The position numbers were made by a program, and so were the translations under genes. Below are positions 45,201 through 53,846 of a DNA stretch of 64,000 nucleotides, in pieces. A model generated the notes under the pieces. The model searched no databases. It was given only the letters and a program-made list of their open reading frames with translations, and was not told the DNA's origin. Source of the DNA: Chitinophaga sp. HK235 (GTDB lineage: Bacteria; Bacteroidota; Bacteroidia; Chitinophagales; Chitinophagaceae); NCBI RefSeq assembly GCF_018255755.1, contig NZ_CP073766.1, positions 8,277,604 to 8,341,603 on the forward strand, written 5' to 3'. Position 1 is the stretch's first letter, and the number at the start of each line of letters is the position of its first letter.

Positions 45201-48200
45201 AGGTCAAAGAGGCGGATGTTATCACGGACAAGCTGCTCTACTTCCTCCGGTGTGGTTTTCGTATATCCGATACTGAAAGGTAGGGTTGGGTGGATGATCT
45301 GCACCGGAGCACCATCCCTCATTTCAAAGGAAGTTCTTAAAGCCTCATGTCTTTCTATCAGAGATTTAAAACATTGTTCCAGTCGCTGGATATCTACCTG
45401 CCCTTTGATGCGGAAAACGCCGGGTATGTTGTAACTGTTGCTGGCTCCTTCGATCTGATGCAACAGGAATAAACGTTTCTGGGAAGAAGACTGCGGATAA
45501 AACGCTTGTATAGGCGCCGGCGTAATCGAGGTAGTATATGTTTTTTGTTGCTGGTCAATGAATGCAGCCTGCTCTTTGACGGTAGCTTTCCTGAAAAAGA
45601 CGTCCAGTGGCAGATTTACCTGGAAGGTTTTGAAAATCCCTGCTACTGCGTTGACTGCTTTGAGTGAATGTCCGCCCAGTTCAAAGAAATGGTCGTTTAA
45701 TCCTACTCTGGGCACGTTCAGCAGCTGCATCCACAAGGCGGCCAGTTGTTTCTCCGTACCTGTTACAGGCGCTTCATAGGTGGCGGTGGACAGAATGGTG
45801 TCTTCCGGCACAGGCAACTGTTTGCGGTCTATTTTACCGTTTCCGGTGAGGGGGAAACTTTCCAATATAATGAAGAAGGCCGGTACCATGTAATCGGGCA
45901 GGAATGCGGACAGGTGTTGTCGTAGATCCGTGGCCGTAGTCTGTTGATCCGCTACCACATAGGCACAGAGGTATTTATCTCCGGAGGGGTCTTCCCTGTC
46001 AACGACGAGGGTGTCCTTCACTGCCGGATATGTCATCAGTTTGCTTTCAATCTCACCCAGTTCAATACGGAAGCCTCTTATCTTCACCTGATGGTCTATT
46101 CTGCCGAGGTATTCAAAGTCTCCATCCGGCAGCATTCTGGCGAGGTCGCCGGAGCGGTACAGCTTTTCATTGGGTAGATAAGGGTGGTTGATAAACCTTT
46201 CAGCGGAGAGCTGGGGTTTGTTGAGATAACCTCTTGCCAGTCCTGCCCCTGCCACGCACAGCTCACCGGCAGCGCCGGCTGGCACCAGTTTACCATCACG
46301 GTCCAGTAACAACAGGGAAAGGGTGGGAATAGGCTTGCCGATATTGCTGGTGTTAAGGTCGATTTCTTTTTGCGTGATATCCTTGTAAGTCACGTGCACG
46401 GTAGTTTCTGTGATACCGTACATGTTGACCAGTTTGCAGCCTGGATATTTTTCTTTCCATCCTTTGAGTTTGCCGGGTTTGAGGGCTTCGCCGCCAAATA
46501 TCACATAACGAAGATGGAGATCGGCGCCTGGGAGCTCCAGTTCTGCTGCCAGCAGATTGTAGAATGCACCAGGTGTCTGGTTCAGTACTGTTACCTGCTG
46601 CTGTTTCAAAAGCTGCAGGAAATCATGCGCATTCTGGGCCGTAGTTTTAGGAATGATGACCAGTTTGCCTCCATAAAGCAAGGCTCCATACATCTCCCAA
46701 ACAGAGAAGTCGAAACAATAGGAATGGAAGAGTGTCCAGGTATCGTTTTCAGAGAAGTCAAACAGGTTCTTATCATTGAACAGCAGCCTTACCACATTGC
46801 GATGTTCTATCATCACGCCTTTGGGCTTGCCGGTAGAGCCGGAGGTGTAGATGATATAAGCGAGGTGCTGTGGCTTTACGGCTACAGGCTTGAACTTCGC
46901 CTGGGTAGGCTGATTGATATAAATCGTATGGCCGTCATAGTGATAGTTCTTACGTATATCCGTGTGGGTGAGCAGGAGGGTAGTACCGCTATCTTCCAGC
47001 ATATAACTGATGCGCTCTTCCGGATAATCCGGATCAATGGGCAGATAAGCTGCACCGGCTTTTAAGATGCCCAGCATGGCAGGGATCATGTCCATGCCTC
47101 TGTGGAGCAATACGGCTACGATAGGGTTTTCAGCCCCTTTGGTGGCGGCTTGTACAGCGGCTGCTACCTGGTTAGCTTTCTCATTGAGTGCTGCATAAGT
47201 CATCTCCTGGTTGTCGAAAACCAGCGCTGTTTTATGCGGAATCCTGGTCACCTGTTCTTCGAAGAAGTGGTGCAGGCAATGTTGTTGCGGATACTGTGCC
47301 TGTGCATCAGCATCGCCGGCCAGCAACAGCTGGGTTTCCTGAGTGCTTAAGATATTGATGTCTGCAATGTGGCTGTCGCGGTGGGCGAGCAGATATTGCA
47401 GCAGGTTGGTGTAATGCTGAAGGAGAGCCGCGGCGGTGGCTGCACTGAAAAGATCGGTGCTGTATTCCAGGTTAAGCGTGATCGTGCTACTGGTTCTGAT
47501 ACCTTCGAGCAGTAAATCGAATTTGCTGGTATCGTAGATGTTGGCAGCAGGCTCCAGTACGGCATTACCAAGTATCAGTCGGGCATCGGCATCATGCAGG
47601 AAAGAGAACATGGTATCGAACAGCGGATTGCGGCTCATGTCTCTTTTGAGCTGGAGCTGGTCTATCAGTAACTCAAACGGATACTCCTGGTTTCTGAGTG
47701 CCTCCAACGAGGTATTACGTACTTCGGAAAGGAATGCAGAGAAGGTTTTGCTGCCCTGGGGGTAAGTTCTGATGGCGAGTGTGTTGATGAACACGCCTAT
47801 CATTTTATCCAGTTCTGCCCGGGTACGGCCGGCCACGGGTATGCCGGTGATGATATCTTCATTGCCGGCGTATTTGTACAACAGTACGTTATAAGCCGCC
47901 AGCAGCAACTGGTTAAGGGTACATCCCCATTCGATACAGCGTTTTTCCAACAACGTGGTTGTATGAGCATCAATGGAAACCTGTATCCTTTTCCCATTGT
48001 AAGTTTTTTTAGTGGGTCTGGGAAAATCGGTCTGCATGCTGAGTACAGGCACTTCGTCTGCAAACTGCTGCAGCCAGTAGTTTTCCTGTTCCCTGATAGC
48101 AGGGGTGGCCAGCAGGTCATTCTGCCAGACAGCAAAATCCTTATACTGGAAGGCTACAGGAGGCAATTCTTCCCCATTATACAACCTGGTCAGCTCATCG

Positions 48201-51200
48201 CTAAACAGGGCCGCAGAAACACCATCAGAGATGATATGGTGCATATCAAACAGGAACATCTGCTGTCCTTCTCCTGCATCGAACAGTTGGGCTCTCAGCA
48301 GTGGCGGCTTCGCAAGGTCAAAGAGGCGGATGCTATCGCGGACAAGCTGCTCCACTTCGTCCGGCGTTGTTTTCGTGTAGCCGATACTGAAAGGTACGGC
48401 CGGGTGAATGATCTGCACCGGAACACCATCCTTCATTTCAAAGGAAGTTCTTAATGCTTCATGTCTTTCTATCAGTGATTTAAAGCATTGTTCCAGCCGC
48501 TGAATATCCACCTGTCCATTGATGCGGAAAACGCGGGGTATGTTGTAACTGTTGCTGGATCCTTCAATCTGGTGTAACAGAAATAAACGTTTCTGGGAAG
48601 AAGACTGTGGGTAGTAGTCGCTTTCAGGTGCTTTGGTGATTTCTGCAACGGTTGTCGTCTCATGTGTATCCAGCAAGGCTGCCACGTCTTTCAGGCGGGC
48701 AGCACGAAATACCTCACTGAATACCAGCCGGATGCCGGTTTGTTTATATAGGTTGTTGATGAACTGTCCTACTTTCAGACTGTGCCCGCCCAGCTGGAAG
48801 AAGTTATCCGTTGCACTGATATGAGACACGCGCAGCAGATCCTGCCATATAGCGGCCACGAGTTTTTCGTTGTCGGTTCCCGGCGCCAGGTACTCTTTGG
48901 TTTCTTTCTGCTGTACAGTGCTTAATAAGGCTCTTTTATCCACTTTCCCGTTGATGGTGAGTGGGATCTCCTCTACCAGCATTATCCTGTCGGGAATCAT
49001 GAAATGGGGGAGTTTTTCTCCCAGGAAAGTATACAGGGCATCAGTAGTGACATCGCCTTGCGGTACTACAAATGCATACATGCTTTTTTCATTGGAGCTC
49101 CATTCCTTTACTACCACAGCTGTATTTTGCACGCCTTCATGCAGTATCAGTGTCGTTTCTATCTCACCTGGCTCAATACGATGTCCTCTTATCTTTACCT
49201 GATCATCGGTCCGTCCCAGGTATTCAATATTGCCGTTGGAAAGCCATCTGCCTATATCTCCGCTTTTGTATAGTAATGCATCCTGGTGGAAGGGGGAAGG
49301 AATAAACTTCTCAGCAGTTAGTGTCGGATTGTTCAGATAGCCTTTGGCCAGTCCAATACCGGCAATGTACATTTCGCCGGGTACGCCATAAGGTAATATC
49401 TGCCGGAACTGATCGAGGATAAACACCTGCATATTACCGATCGCTTTCCCGATGGATACATTGGTACTGGTATTACTGTCTTCCCTGTACAGGGTAGTGC
49501 AGATGGAACACTCCGTAGGTCCGTAGACGTTAAAGTATTCCTGATCATCGCGCAGGTGCAGTTCTGATCTGGGAATGGCTGCTTCTCCTCCGGTAAGTAG
49601 CCTTTTTACTTTTTCCAGGCTGGATTTGGGCAGATTGCGCAGATATGAAGGAGGTAATACTAACGCTGCAATGGATTTTTCGTGCAGGAAAGCGCCGAAG
49701 CGGTCAAAATCCGTAATGATGTCTTTGGAGGCGGGAAGCAGTGCAGCGCCGGAAAACAGCGGCATGAATATTTCTATCACAGAGCCATCAAAAGACAAGG
49801 AAGCGAACTGAAGACAATTTTCACCAGGATTTATCCTGATCTGTTTTAAATGTTCCTTCACTGTATTCACTACGCCTCTATGCCTGATAACAGCCCCTTT
49901 GGGCTTACCGGTGGAACCGCTTGTGTAGATGATATAGCTGGTATCTTCGGCGGTGTTAACGGACAGCGGATTGGTATCATCTTCTCCGGCATAAGGTGTT
50001 TTATCTATATGCAATACAGCTCCCTGCCATGCAGGTATTTCAAAGTTGCTTTCTGTTATCAGCAGTTGGGTACCGGAATCTTCCAGTGTAAATTTTATAC
50101 GCTCCTCCGGATAGGCTGGATCAATGGGCAGATAAGCAGCACCTGCCTTTAATATACCCAGTATCGTAATAATAGCCCTATCTGATTTCGGAATCATAAA
50201 GGCCACCACTTCATTAGGCTTTACCTTATAGGTATTGCGGAGATAATGTGCCAGCGAGTTGACGGTTGCATTGAGTGCAGCATAGGTATATTGTTTGCCT
50301 TCAAATTCCAGGGCAAGGTGGTTGGGGTAAGTGCTGACTGTTTGTTCAAAATGTGTTACCAATGTGCCGTGATAAGTAGTCTTAACAGGCGCTGGTTGTG
50401 TTAAAGCAGCCTTTGTTGCTGATGTTGTGAGGGATATCTGATCAATCACCTGCTCCGGCTTCTGCAGCAGTGTGGTCAGCAGCTGTTGCAACTGCTCCAT
50501 AAACTGCTCCATATAAAATTCATCCCAGTAGCCGATGTTAAAGTCCACGTCTACCTTTATATCATCATCTGATTGGCATTCCCTCACGAAAATGGCGACA
50601 GGGTTTTTTTCTTCGTAATGCGACATTGGAACAGTAGCGGTTTTATGACCATTGAAGGGGACGCTATAGTTCTGTTTTTCGAAGGAGAGCGAAATATCGA
50701 AAAGTGATAAACGGCCGGGATCTTTAGCATTCACTATCCTGGTAATCTCATCAATGGGAAACTGCTGATGTTTGAAGTCTTCGCGGAAAGCATCCCTGAT
50801 CAGCGGCAGTAGCTGCCGGAACGTGAGAGCGGTGTCAAAGTTCATCCGGAAAGGCAGCATGCCTACGAAATTACCGAGGATATGCAGGAAGGAGGGTTTA
50901 TACCTGTTCATGACAGGTACCCCAATGATAAGGTCATTTACCTGATGGGTTTTGGAAAACCAGGTATAGAATACGCCCAGGAAAAACTGAAAAGTAGTGA
51001 CTTGATTTTCCGCAGCAAACTGACGTATAGCCTGATAGAAATCCTTATCGAGCACCATGGATTTGCGGACGCTTTTGAGCAACAGCGCTTCCTTCTTTTC
51101 ATCCCTGATACCTGCATCCAGCACGGGCGGCGCTGTCGCAAACCTTTGCAGCCAGTATAACTCGTCCTGTTTGAATGATGGGGACTGCGTATATGCTTCA

Positions 51201-51736
51201 TCTTCCCTGATAAATTCGGTGTAGGAGTGAGGGCTTTCAAGAGGTACGGATTCGCCTTTTACCAGCATCTCGTAGATGGCTGCCAGCTTGGTTACCAGCA
51301 GGGAGGCGCCCCATCCGTCCATCATGGTATGATGTATTTTGGTGTACCAGCAGTAGAGATCGTCTGATTGTTTCAGTAATGCAAAAAAATAAAGTTTGTT
51401 TTCCGCGTAGGGAAGCGGTACTGTACTTTCTGTGCTCATCCAGTCGAAACATTGCTGGTGGCTGTTTTGCTGCCCCGAATAATCCAGGAATGTAACAGGG
51501 TAAGTGAATGACGGATCATGTGGTGGCATGTCCAGATATGGAATGGCATCTGTTTCGTGGAAAGCAGAACGGATTACATCGTTTTGTGCAATCAGCAGGT
51601 TGATGGCTTTCTCAAACAATACAACATCCACACTTCCATGTATATACGTACAAGTACATACATTGTATATAGCAGATTGAGGGAATAATTTCTGATCAAA
51701 CCAGATCACTCTTTGGTTAGCAGGAAGCAAAAACAT
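39248..51736 (-). CDS. NRPS-1: four modules, (starter C-A-T)(C-A-T)3
   Basis: 4162 aa. C1 (about 1-430; HHTMMDG near 137, preceded by WYTK) resembles the EntF-type first C domain, which takes an acyl group. Modules: A1-T1 (YTSGSTG near 605, GGHSL near 985); C2-A2-T2 (HH near 1168, A 1633, T 2022); C3-A3-T3 (HH 2205, A 2672, T 3060); C4-A4-T4 (HH 3243, A 3715, T 4107). Codes read by eye are A1 DGIVLGVICK and A4 DVLYYGGVAK (neither recognised), while A2 and A3 both read DFWNIGMVHK, the threonine code. Modules 2 and 3 are a near-identical duplication. There is no epimerisation or thioesterase domain; the protein ends on a T domain, so it hands its peptide to the KS protein. It is the first gene of the operon. 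Confidence 0.96.
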   Translation of the reverse strand: MFLLPANQRVIWFDQKLFPQSAIYNVCTCTYIHGSVDVVLFEKAINLLIAQNDVIRSAFHETDAIPYLDMPPHDPSFTYPVTFLDYSGQQNSHQQCFDWMSTESTVPLPYAENKLYFFALLKQSDDLYCWYTKIHHTMMDGWGASLLVTKLAAIYEMLVKGESVPLESPHSYTEFIREDEAYTQSPSFKQDELYWLQRFATAPPVLDAGIRDEKKEALLLKSVRKSMVLDKDFYQAIRQFAAENQVTTFQFFLGVFYTWFSKTHQVNDLIIGVPVMNRYKPSFLHILGNFVGMLPFRMNFDTALTFRQLLPLIRDAFREDFKHQQFPIDEITRIVNAKDPGRLSLFDISLSFEKQNYSVPFNGHKTATVPMSHYEEKNPVAIFVRECQSDDDIKVDVDFNIGYWDEFYMEQFMEQLQQLLTTLLQKPEQVIDQISLTTSATKAALTQPAPVKTTYHGTLVTHFEQTVSTYPNHLALEFEGKQYTYAALNATVNSLAHYLRNTYKVKPNEVVAFMIPKSDRAIITILGILKAGAAYLPIDPAYPEERIKFTLEDSGTQLLITESNFEIPAWQGAVLHIDKTPYAGEDDTNPLSVNTAEDTSYIIYTSGSTGKPKGAVIRHRGVVNTVKEHLKQIRINPGENCLQFASLSFDGSVIEIFMPLFSGAALLPASKDIITDFDRFGAFLHEKSIAALVLPPSYLRNLPKSSLEKVKRLLTGGEAAIPRSELHLRDDQEYFNVYGPTECSICTTLYREDSNTSTNVSIGKAIGNMQVFILDQFRQILPYGVPGEMYIAGIGLAKGYLNNPTLTAEKFIPSPFHQDALLYKSGDIGRWLSNGNIEYLGRTDDQVKIRGHRIEPGEIETTLILHEGVQNTAVVVKEWSSNEKSMYAFVVPQGDVTTDALYTFLGEKLPHFMIPDRIMLVEEIPLTINGKVDKRALLSTVQQKETKEYLAPGTDNEKLVAAIWQDLLRVSHISATDNFFQLGGHSLKVGQFINNLYKQTGIRLVFSEVFRAARLKDVAALLDTHETTTVAEITKAPESDYYPQSSSQKRLFLLHQIEGSSNSYNIPRVFRINGQVDIQRLEQCFKSLIERHEALRTSFEMKDGVPVQIIHPAVPFSIGYTKTTPDEVEQLVRDSIRLFDLAKPPLLRAQLFDAGEGQQMFLFDMHHIISDGVSAALFSDELTRLYNGEELPPVAFQYKDFAVWQNDLLATPAIREQENYWLQQFADEVPVLSMQTDFPRPTKKTYNGKRIQVSIDAHTTTLLEKRCIEWGCTLNQLLLAAYNVLLYKYAGNEDIITGIPVAGRTRAELDKMIGVFINTLAIRTYPQGSKTFSAFLSEVRNTSLEALRNQEYPFELLIDQLQLKRDMSRNPLFDTMFSFLHDADARLILGNAVLEPAANIYDTSKFDLLLEGIRTSSTITLNLEYSTDLFSAATAAALLQHYTNLLQYLLAHRDSHIADINILSTQETQLLLAGDADAQAQYPQQHCLHHFFEEQVTRIPHKTALVFDNQEMTYAALNEKANQVAAAVQAATKGAENPIVAVLLHRGMDMIPAMLGILKAGAAYLPIDPDYPEERISYMLEDSGTTLLLTHTDIRKNYHYDGHTIYINQPTQAKFKPVAVKPQHLAYIIYTSGSTGKPKGVMIEHRNVVRLLFNDKNLFDFSENDTWTLFHSYCFDFSVWEMYGALLYGGKLVIIPKTTAQNAHDFLQLLKQQQVTVLNQTPGAFYNLLAAELELPGADLHLRYVIFGGEALKPGKLKGWKEKYPGCKLVNMYGITETTVHVTYKDITQKEIDLNTSNIGKPIPTLSLLLLDRDGKLVPAGAAGELCVAGAGLARGYLNKPQLSAERFINHPYLPNEKLYRSGDLARMLPDGDFEYLGRIDHQVKIRGFRIELGEIESKLMTYPAVKDTLVVDREDPSGDKYLCAYVVADQQTTATDLRQHLSAFLPDYMVPAFFIILESFPLTGNGKIDRKQLPVPEDTILSTATYEAPVTGTEKQLAALWMQLLNVPRVGLNDHFFELGGHSLKAVNAVAGIFKTFQVNLPLDVFFRKATVKEQAAFIDQQQKTYTTSITPAPIQAFYPQSSSQKRLFLLHQIEGASNSYNIPGVFRIKGQVDIQRLEQCFKSLIERHEALRTSFEMRDGAPVQIIHPTLPFSIGYTKTTPEEVEQLVRDNIRLFDLAKPPLLRAQLFDAGEGQQVFMFDMHHIISDGVSGALFTDELTRLYNGEALPPVAFQYKDFAVWQNDLLASPAIGEQANYWLQQFADEVPVLSMQTDFPRPAQKTFNGKRLQVSIDTHTSTLLEKRCLEWGCTLNQLMLAAYNVLLYKYAGNEDIITGIPVAGRTRAELDNVMGVFINTLAIRTFPQGNKSFSAFLSEVRNTTVEALKNQEYPFELLIDQLQLKRDMSRNPLFDTMFSFLHDTSGRLTLGNAVLEPVVNIYDTSKFDLLLEGVRTSNNITLNLEYSTDLFSTATATAFIQHYTNLLQYLLAHPDSNIADINILSAREAQLLLAGDADTQAQYPQQHCLHHFFEEQVTKVPHKTALVFDNQEMTYAELNEKANQVAAAVQGATNGAENPIVAVLLHRGMDMIPAMLGILKAGAAYLPIDPDYPEERISYMLEDSGTTLLLTHTDIRKNYHYNGDTIYIDQPTQAKFKPVAVKPQHLAYIIYTSGSTGKPKGAMIEHRNVVRLLFNDKNLFDFSENDTWTLFHSYCFDFSVWEMYGALLYGGKLVIIPKTTAQNAHDFLQLLKQQQVTVLNQTPGAFYNLLAAELELPAADLHLRYVIFGGEALKPGKLKGWKEKYPGCKLVNMYGITETTVHVTYKDITQKEIDLNTSNIGKPIPTLSLLLLDRDGKLVPAGAAGELCVAGAGLARGYLNKPQLSAERFINHPYLPGEKLYRSGDLARMLPDGDFEYLGRIDHQVKIRGFRIELGEIESKLMTHPAVKDTLVVDREDASGDKYLCAYVVADQQTTATDIRQHLSAFLPDYMVPAFFIILESFPLTGNGKIDRKQLPVPEDTILSTAVYEAPVTDTEIQLAALWTQLLNVPRVGLNDHFFELGGHSLKAVQLVALIHKHFNVSISIRQVFTTPALRGLAACINESATVVHRSLKRAPAAPSYPASAAEKRLFIINHIGGAGISYNIPAVYALEGTPDVNKLIKALHTLVHRHEILRTSFSIQNGDVIQQIQETMDFEVAVLHCEDSARDTFIRDFIQPFDLSQAPLFRAGVLKTSAGRYYLLTDMHHIIADGVAVENLLRELAASYNGIELPALAVQSRDFAVWQHQWLQSTAVLPLKTFWKTQFEQGTTLLNIPTDFVRPPVKSYEGAIFRFSIPRHTAAAIKETGRTNGATAFMVMLAAYNILLSKYSGQEDVIVGTPVSGRSSADVQELLGMFVNTLPLRSFPASEKTFTAFLQEVKELSLKAFENQDYPFEELLDDLEVNRDMSRNPLFDYMFTYRPGNKNEAVFADMQLRPVTTPHNISKMDLSLDISETADDELTGYIEYATRLFSEKTISRIADHFVRIIEQITHQPQLLLKDITLMTAAEKEEILRFSNSDRKDTFSGTVTDVYSLFEQHAHQTPDHIAVETDLATITYGELEKKVNHLATILTAAGCGPDKIVALCSDRSVDMIAAMLAILKAGAAFLPVDPDYPQDRIRYMLEDSNALLVLTQRKLADTLPSAARKILLDELPATDTTAIVTPAHRRPDSLAYVIYTSGSTGQPKGVMIEQHSFHNAVLSNAVNFRSGFGQEDVCLSLSNISFDVSILEIFIPLVHGSKLVIVNREHLYDVQSLANVIVNKKISFCYVPPSLLQPLYKALKGSAPVQLNKLYVGVEPIKDTTLQLYISLNESMEIINGYGPTEAAVACSWYGFQPGNPKGVNIPIGRPIRNARIYIVNEHMQLQPVGVPGELCIAGIGLARGYLNKPELTLEKFADNPFEPGHKLYRTGDLAKWQPDGNIGFIGRKDYQVKIRGFRIELGEIESRLMTHPEIKQALVTDKTDRSGNKYLCAYVVSSQPLDQTALRAYLAITLPAYMVPDYFITLEKFPLTSNEKIDRKALPEPDMDHKNNGADLVLPANDTESKMLQIWETVLETSNISTTDNFFEIGGNSLRIINMLSLIKETFDDVLKVSDLFDKPTIKEQAAAINKHQHTMLRQPSKAKRVQF
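42543..48606. repeat. Tandem duplication of an NRPS module (3114-bp period)
   Basis: DNA at about 45657-48606 (module 2) recurs at about 42543-45492 (module 3) at a constant 3114-bp (1038-codon) offset, checked at three matched points. Many stretches are identical over tens of bases. The units cover C, A and the start of T. Confidence 0.85.
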
Positions 51737-51776
51737 AGTTTAACAATTTGAGGCAATTACTTTAATGGTAACCGGT

Positions 51777-51804
51777 GATGCTGAACTGGCAAGAGTTCAG
51801 CATC
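51777..51804. promoter_or_regulatory. Inverted repeat in the NRPS-1 leader region
   Basis: GATGCTGAACT (51777-51787) and AGTTCAGCATC (51794-51804) form a perfect 11-bp inverted repeat around a 6-nt spacer. There is no T-tract on the minus strand, so it is not a simple terminator. It could be an operator or a leader hairpin. Confidence 0.5.
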
Positions 51805-52472
51805 GGGTATGGATATTTTAAAAAGATGGCATTCACTAAAAGTGAGGACTTCACACTTTTTTCATTGATACTATCGTTCAGAAAACAGGGCATAGATTGA
51901 CCTGAAAGCAGGGGGTATTCACAATGCCCGCTTTCCTGATTACTATGTTTGAAAAGGCTGTATCGCTGGTGTCCGTTTTATGGCATATTTATTACGGTGT
52001 CTTCTGCATAAAAACAAAAAACAATCCGTGCCACAGCGCTGGTCTCCGGCAATTATAAAATCTAACAAGGTAACTTTTTCAAATGGGTATTACAGGACCA
52101 TCTGTTTTTCTTTGATCGGTTGCACAAACAGCCTTATTTTGTTTCGTTTAAAACAAAATGGGGGCATAACTAATCCTCTGTAGTAGTATATGTATCAGGT
52201 TGTTACTAGCATATAACAGACTCAATACAAAAAGAAAAATGGATACTGAGGGTTCTGGATTACCAGGTCTTTAGTTTCATTTCTAGTTATTTTAAGAATA
52301 AGTGTTTTTCATTAGTGTAAGTTGACTTTTATGACAAAGTTGGCAATGACAATCAACTGCTTTTGTGTTTTTTTAATTAACGCACACTAATAAGTGGATA
52401 GTATTCGATCGATTGCTTAAAGTTAGATAACTTTTTTAATTGAAAAAAAAATTTTCAGATGAATCCATAATG

Positions 52473-52488
52473 ATTAGAAAATTCTAAT
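52473..52488. repeat. 16-bp palindrome
   Basis: ATTAGAAAATTCTAAT is a perfect palindrome in the AT-rich divergent region, about 220 bp before the alcohol dehydrogenase start. It may be a regulator site, but such palindromes arise easily in AT-rich DNA. Confidence 0.3.
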
Positions 52489-52705
52489 GATCAAAGACAA
52501 TTGTTGTAAAGCTTTCGTAAGAATGTTAAAAAATTTTGAACATTTACAAAGAGATCTGCGTAATACTTTTTCAGCTTATTTATATATGAAGGTCAGGAAC
52601 AAATTCTGAACTACATCGTACAGCAGGACGAATAGGTTCATGCACATTTGTTTCGGATGTCCTTCCTTCTTCTGTTTAAAACCGATTACTTAAAACCTGA
52701 AAAAA

Positions 52706-53725
52706 ATGAGTATGATAAACGCATGGGCAGCAAAGTCTGCAAAAGGAAAATTTGAGCCTTATCAGTATGATCCGGGGCCTATTGGTCCGGAGGAAGTGGA
52801 TGTTGAAGTAGAATATTGTGGTGTTTGCCATTCAGATCTGTCGATGTGGGATAATGAATGGGGAATAACTACCTATCCTTTTGTTCCGGGGCATGAAGCG
52901 ATTGGAAAAGTGGTTGCTTTAGGGGAAATCGCCAGGGAAAAGGGTCTGAAGCCGGGTCAGCGTGTTGGAGTGGGCTGGAATGCCTATAGTTGTCTTTATT
53001 GTGATAATTGTTTGAAAGGAGAGCAGCAGTTATGTACAACTGTACAGCCTACTATTGTAGCGCATCATGGAGCATTTGCTCAACAGGTTCGGAGTCATTG
53101 GGTATGGGCTGTACCTGTTCCGGAGGGAGTGGATCCTTCTTCTGCAGGGCCGCTGCTTTGCGGCGGCATCACGGTTTTCTCTCCCCTGATTGACCGGAAC
53201 ATCGTACCCACCGATAAAGTGGGCGTATTTGGCATCGGAGGTTTAGGTCATATGGCTATAAAATTCATGAAGGCATGGGGATGTGAAGTAACAGCCTTTA
53301 CCTCCAGCAGTAAAAAGTATGAAGAAGCCCGTGCATTCGGTGCAGCGCATGCAGTGTCCAGTACAGATGCTGAACAACTGAAGCAACTGTCCGGTACTTT
53401 TGATTTTATCGTGATTGCTGTTAATGTTTCATTAGATTGGGAGAATATTATCTCACTCTTAAAACCAGGCGGTAAACTGCATTTGGTGGGCGCAGTGACG
53501 GAACCTATACCCGTCCACGCGATGTCTCTCATCCTGGGAAAAAAGGAAATTTCCGGTTCTCCTACAGGGAGCCGGAGCCAGATAGACCAGATGTTCCGCT
53601 TTGCGGAACATCATAAGATAATGCCTAAGGTAGAACATTTCCCCATGAGCAGGATTAATGAGGCAATGGAACATCTCAGGGCGGGAAAAGCAAATTACCG
53701 GATTGTATTGGATGCTGATTTTTAG
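52706..53725 (+). CDS. Zinc-dependent alcohol dehydrogenase (YahK/CAD type)
   Basis: The 339-aa protein has the MDR-family motifs: catalytic zinc Cys in CGVCHSD, GHEAIGKV, the structural zinc site CLYCDNCLKGEQQLC, CGGITVF, and the Rossmann GIGGLGHMA. Close relatives are NADP-dependent aldehyde reductases of broad specificity. Its divergence from the NRPS operon across 969 bp gives no strong link to that pathway. Confidence 0.93.
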   Translation: MSMINAWAAKSAKGKFEPYQYDPGPIGPEEVDVEVEYCGVCHSDLSMWDNEWGITTYPFVPGHEAIGKVVALGEIAREKGLKPGQRVGVGWNAYSCLYCDNCLKGEQQLCTTVQPTIVAHHGAFAQQVRSHWVWAVPVPEGVDPSSAGPLLCGGITVFSPLIDRNIVPTDKVGVFGIGGLGHMAIKFMKAWGCEVTAFTSSSKKYEEARAFGAAHAVSSTDAEQLKQLSGTFDFIVIAVNVSLDWENIISLLKPGGKLHLVGAVTEPIPVHAMSLILGKKEISGSPTGSRSQIDQMFRFAEHHKIMPKVEHFPMSRINEAMEHLRAGKANYRIVLDADF

Positions 53726-53846
53726 TTTATCCGATACCGTTAGTATTAGTGCCTTGCATTTAACTATCCAGTAAAATCTTCAGCAGTTGTTCATGGTTGT
53801 TGAGGAACCGGTGTGATATCTGACTCGCCAATATAGGGAATTAGAG

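Larger units (their letters stand above)
51737..52705. other. Large intergenic region upstream of the NRPS operon
   Basis: This is 969 bp of AT-rich DNA between the divergent NRPS-1 and alcohol dehydrogenase genes. It contains an 11-bp inverted repeat 40 bp upstream of NRPS-1 (51777-51804) and a 16-bp palindrome at 52473-52488. A 67-codon plus-strand frame at 51980 lacks protein-like features. No cluster-specific regulator is present. Confidence 0.6.

Noticed and set aside
20218..51736. Epimerisation domains in the NRPSs
   Set aside because: No E-type motif set was found, and the second tandem C domain in NRPS-2 has a C-type HHLFVDG motif and lies after another C domain.
51980..52183. Plus-strand frame in the gap upstream of NRPS-1
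   Set aside because: Short, composition unlike a protein, and no homology that I can recognise.
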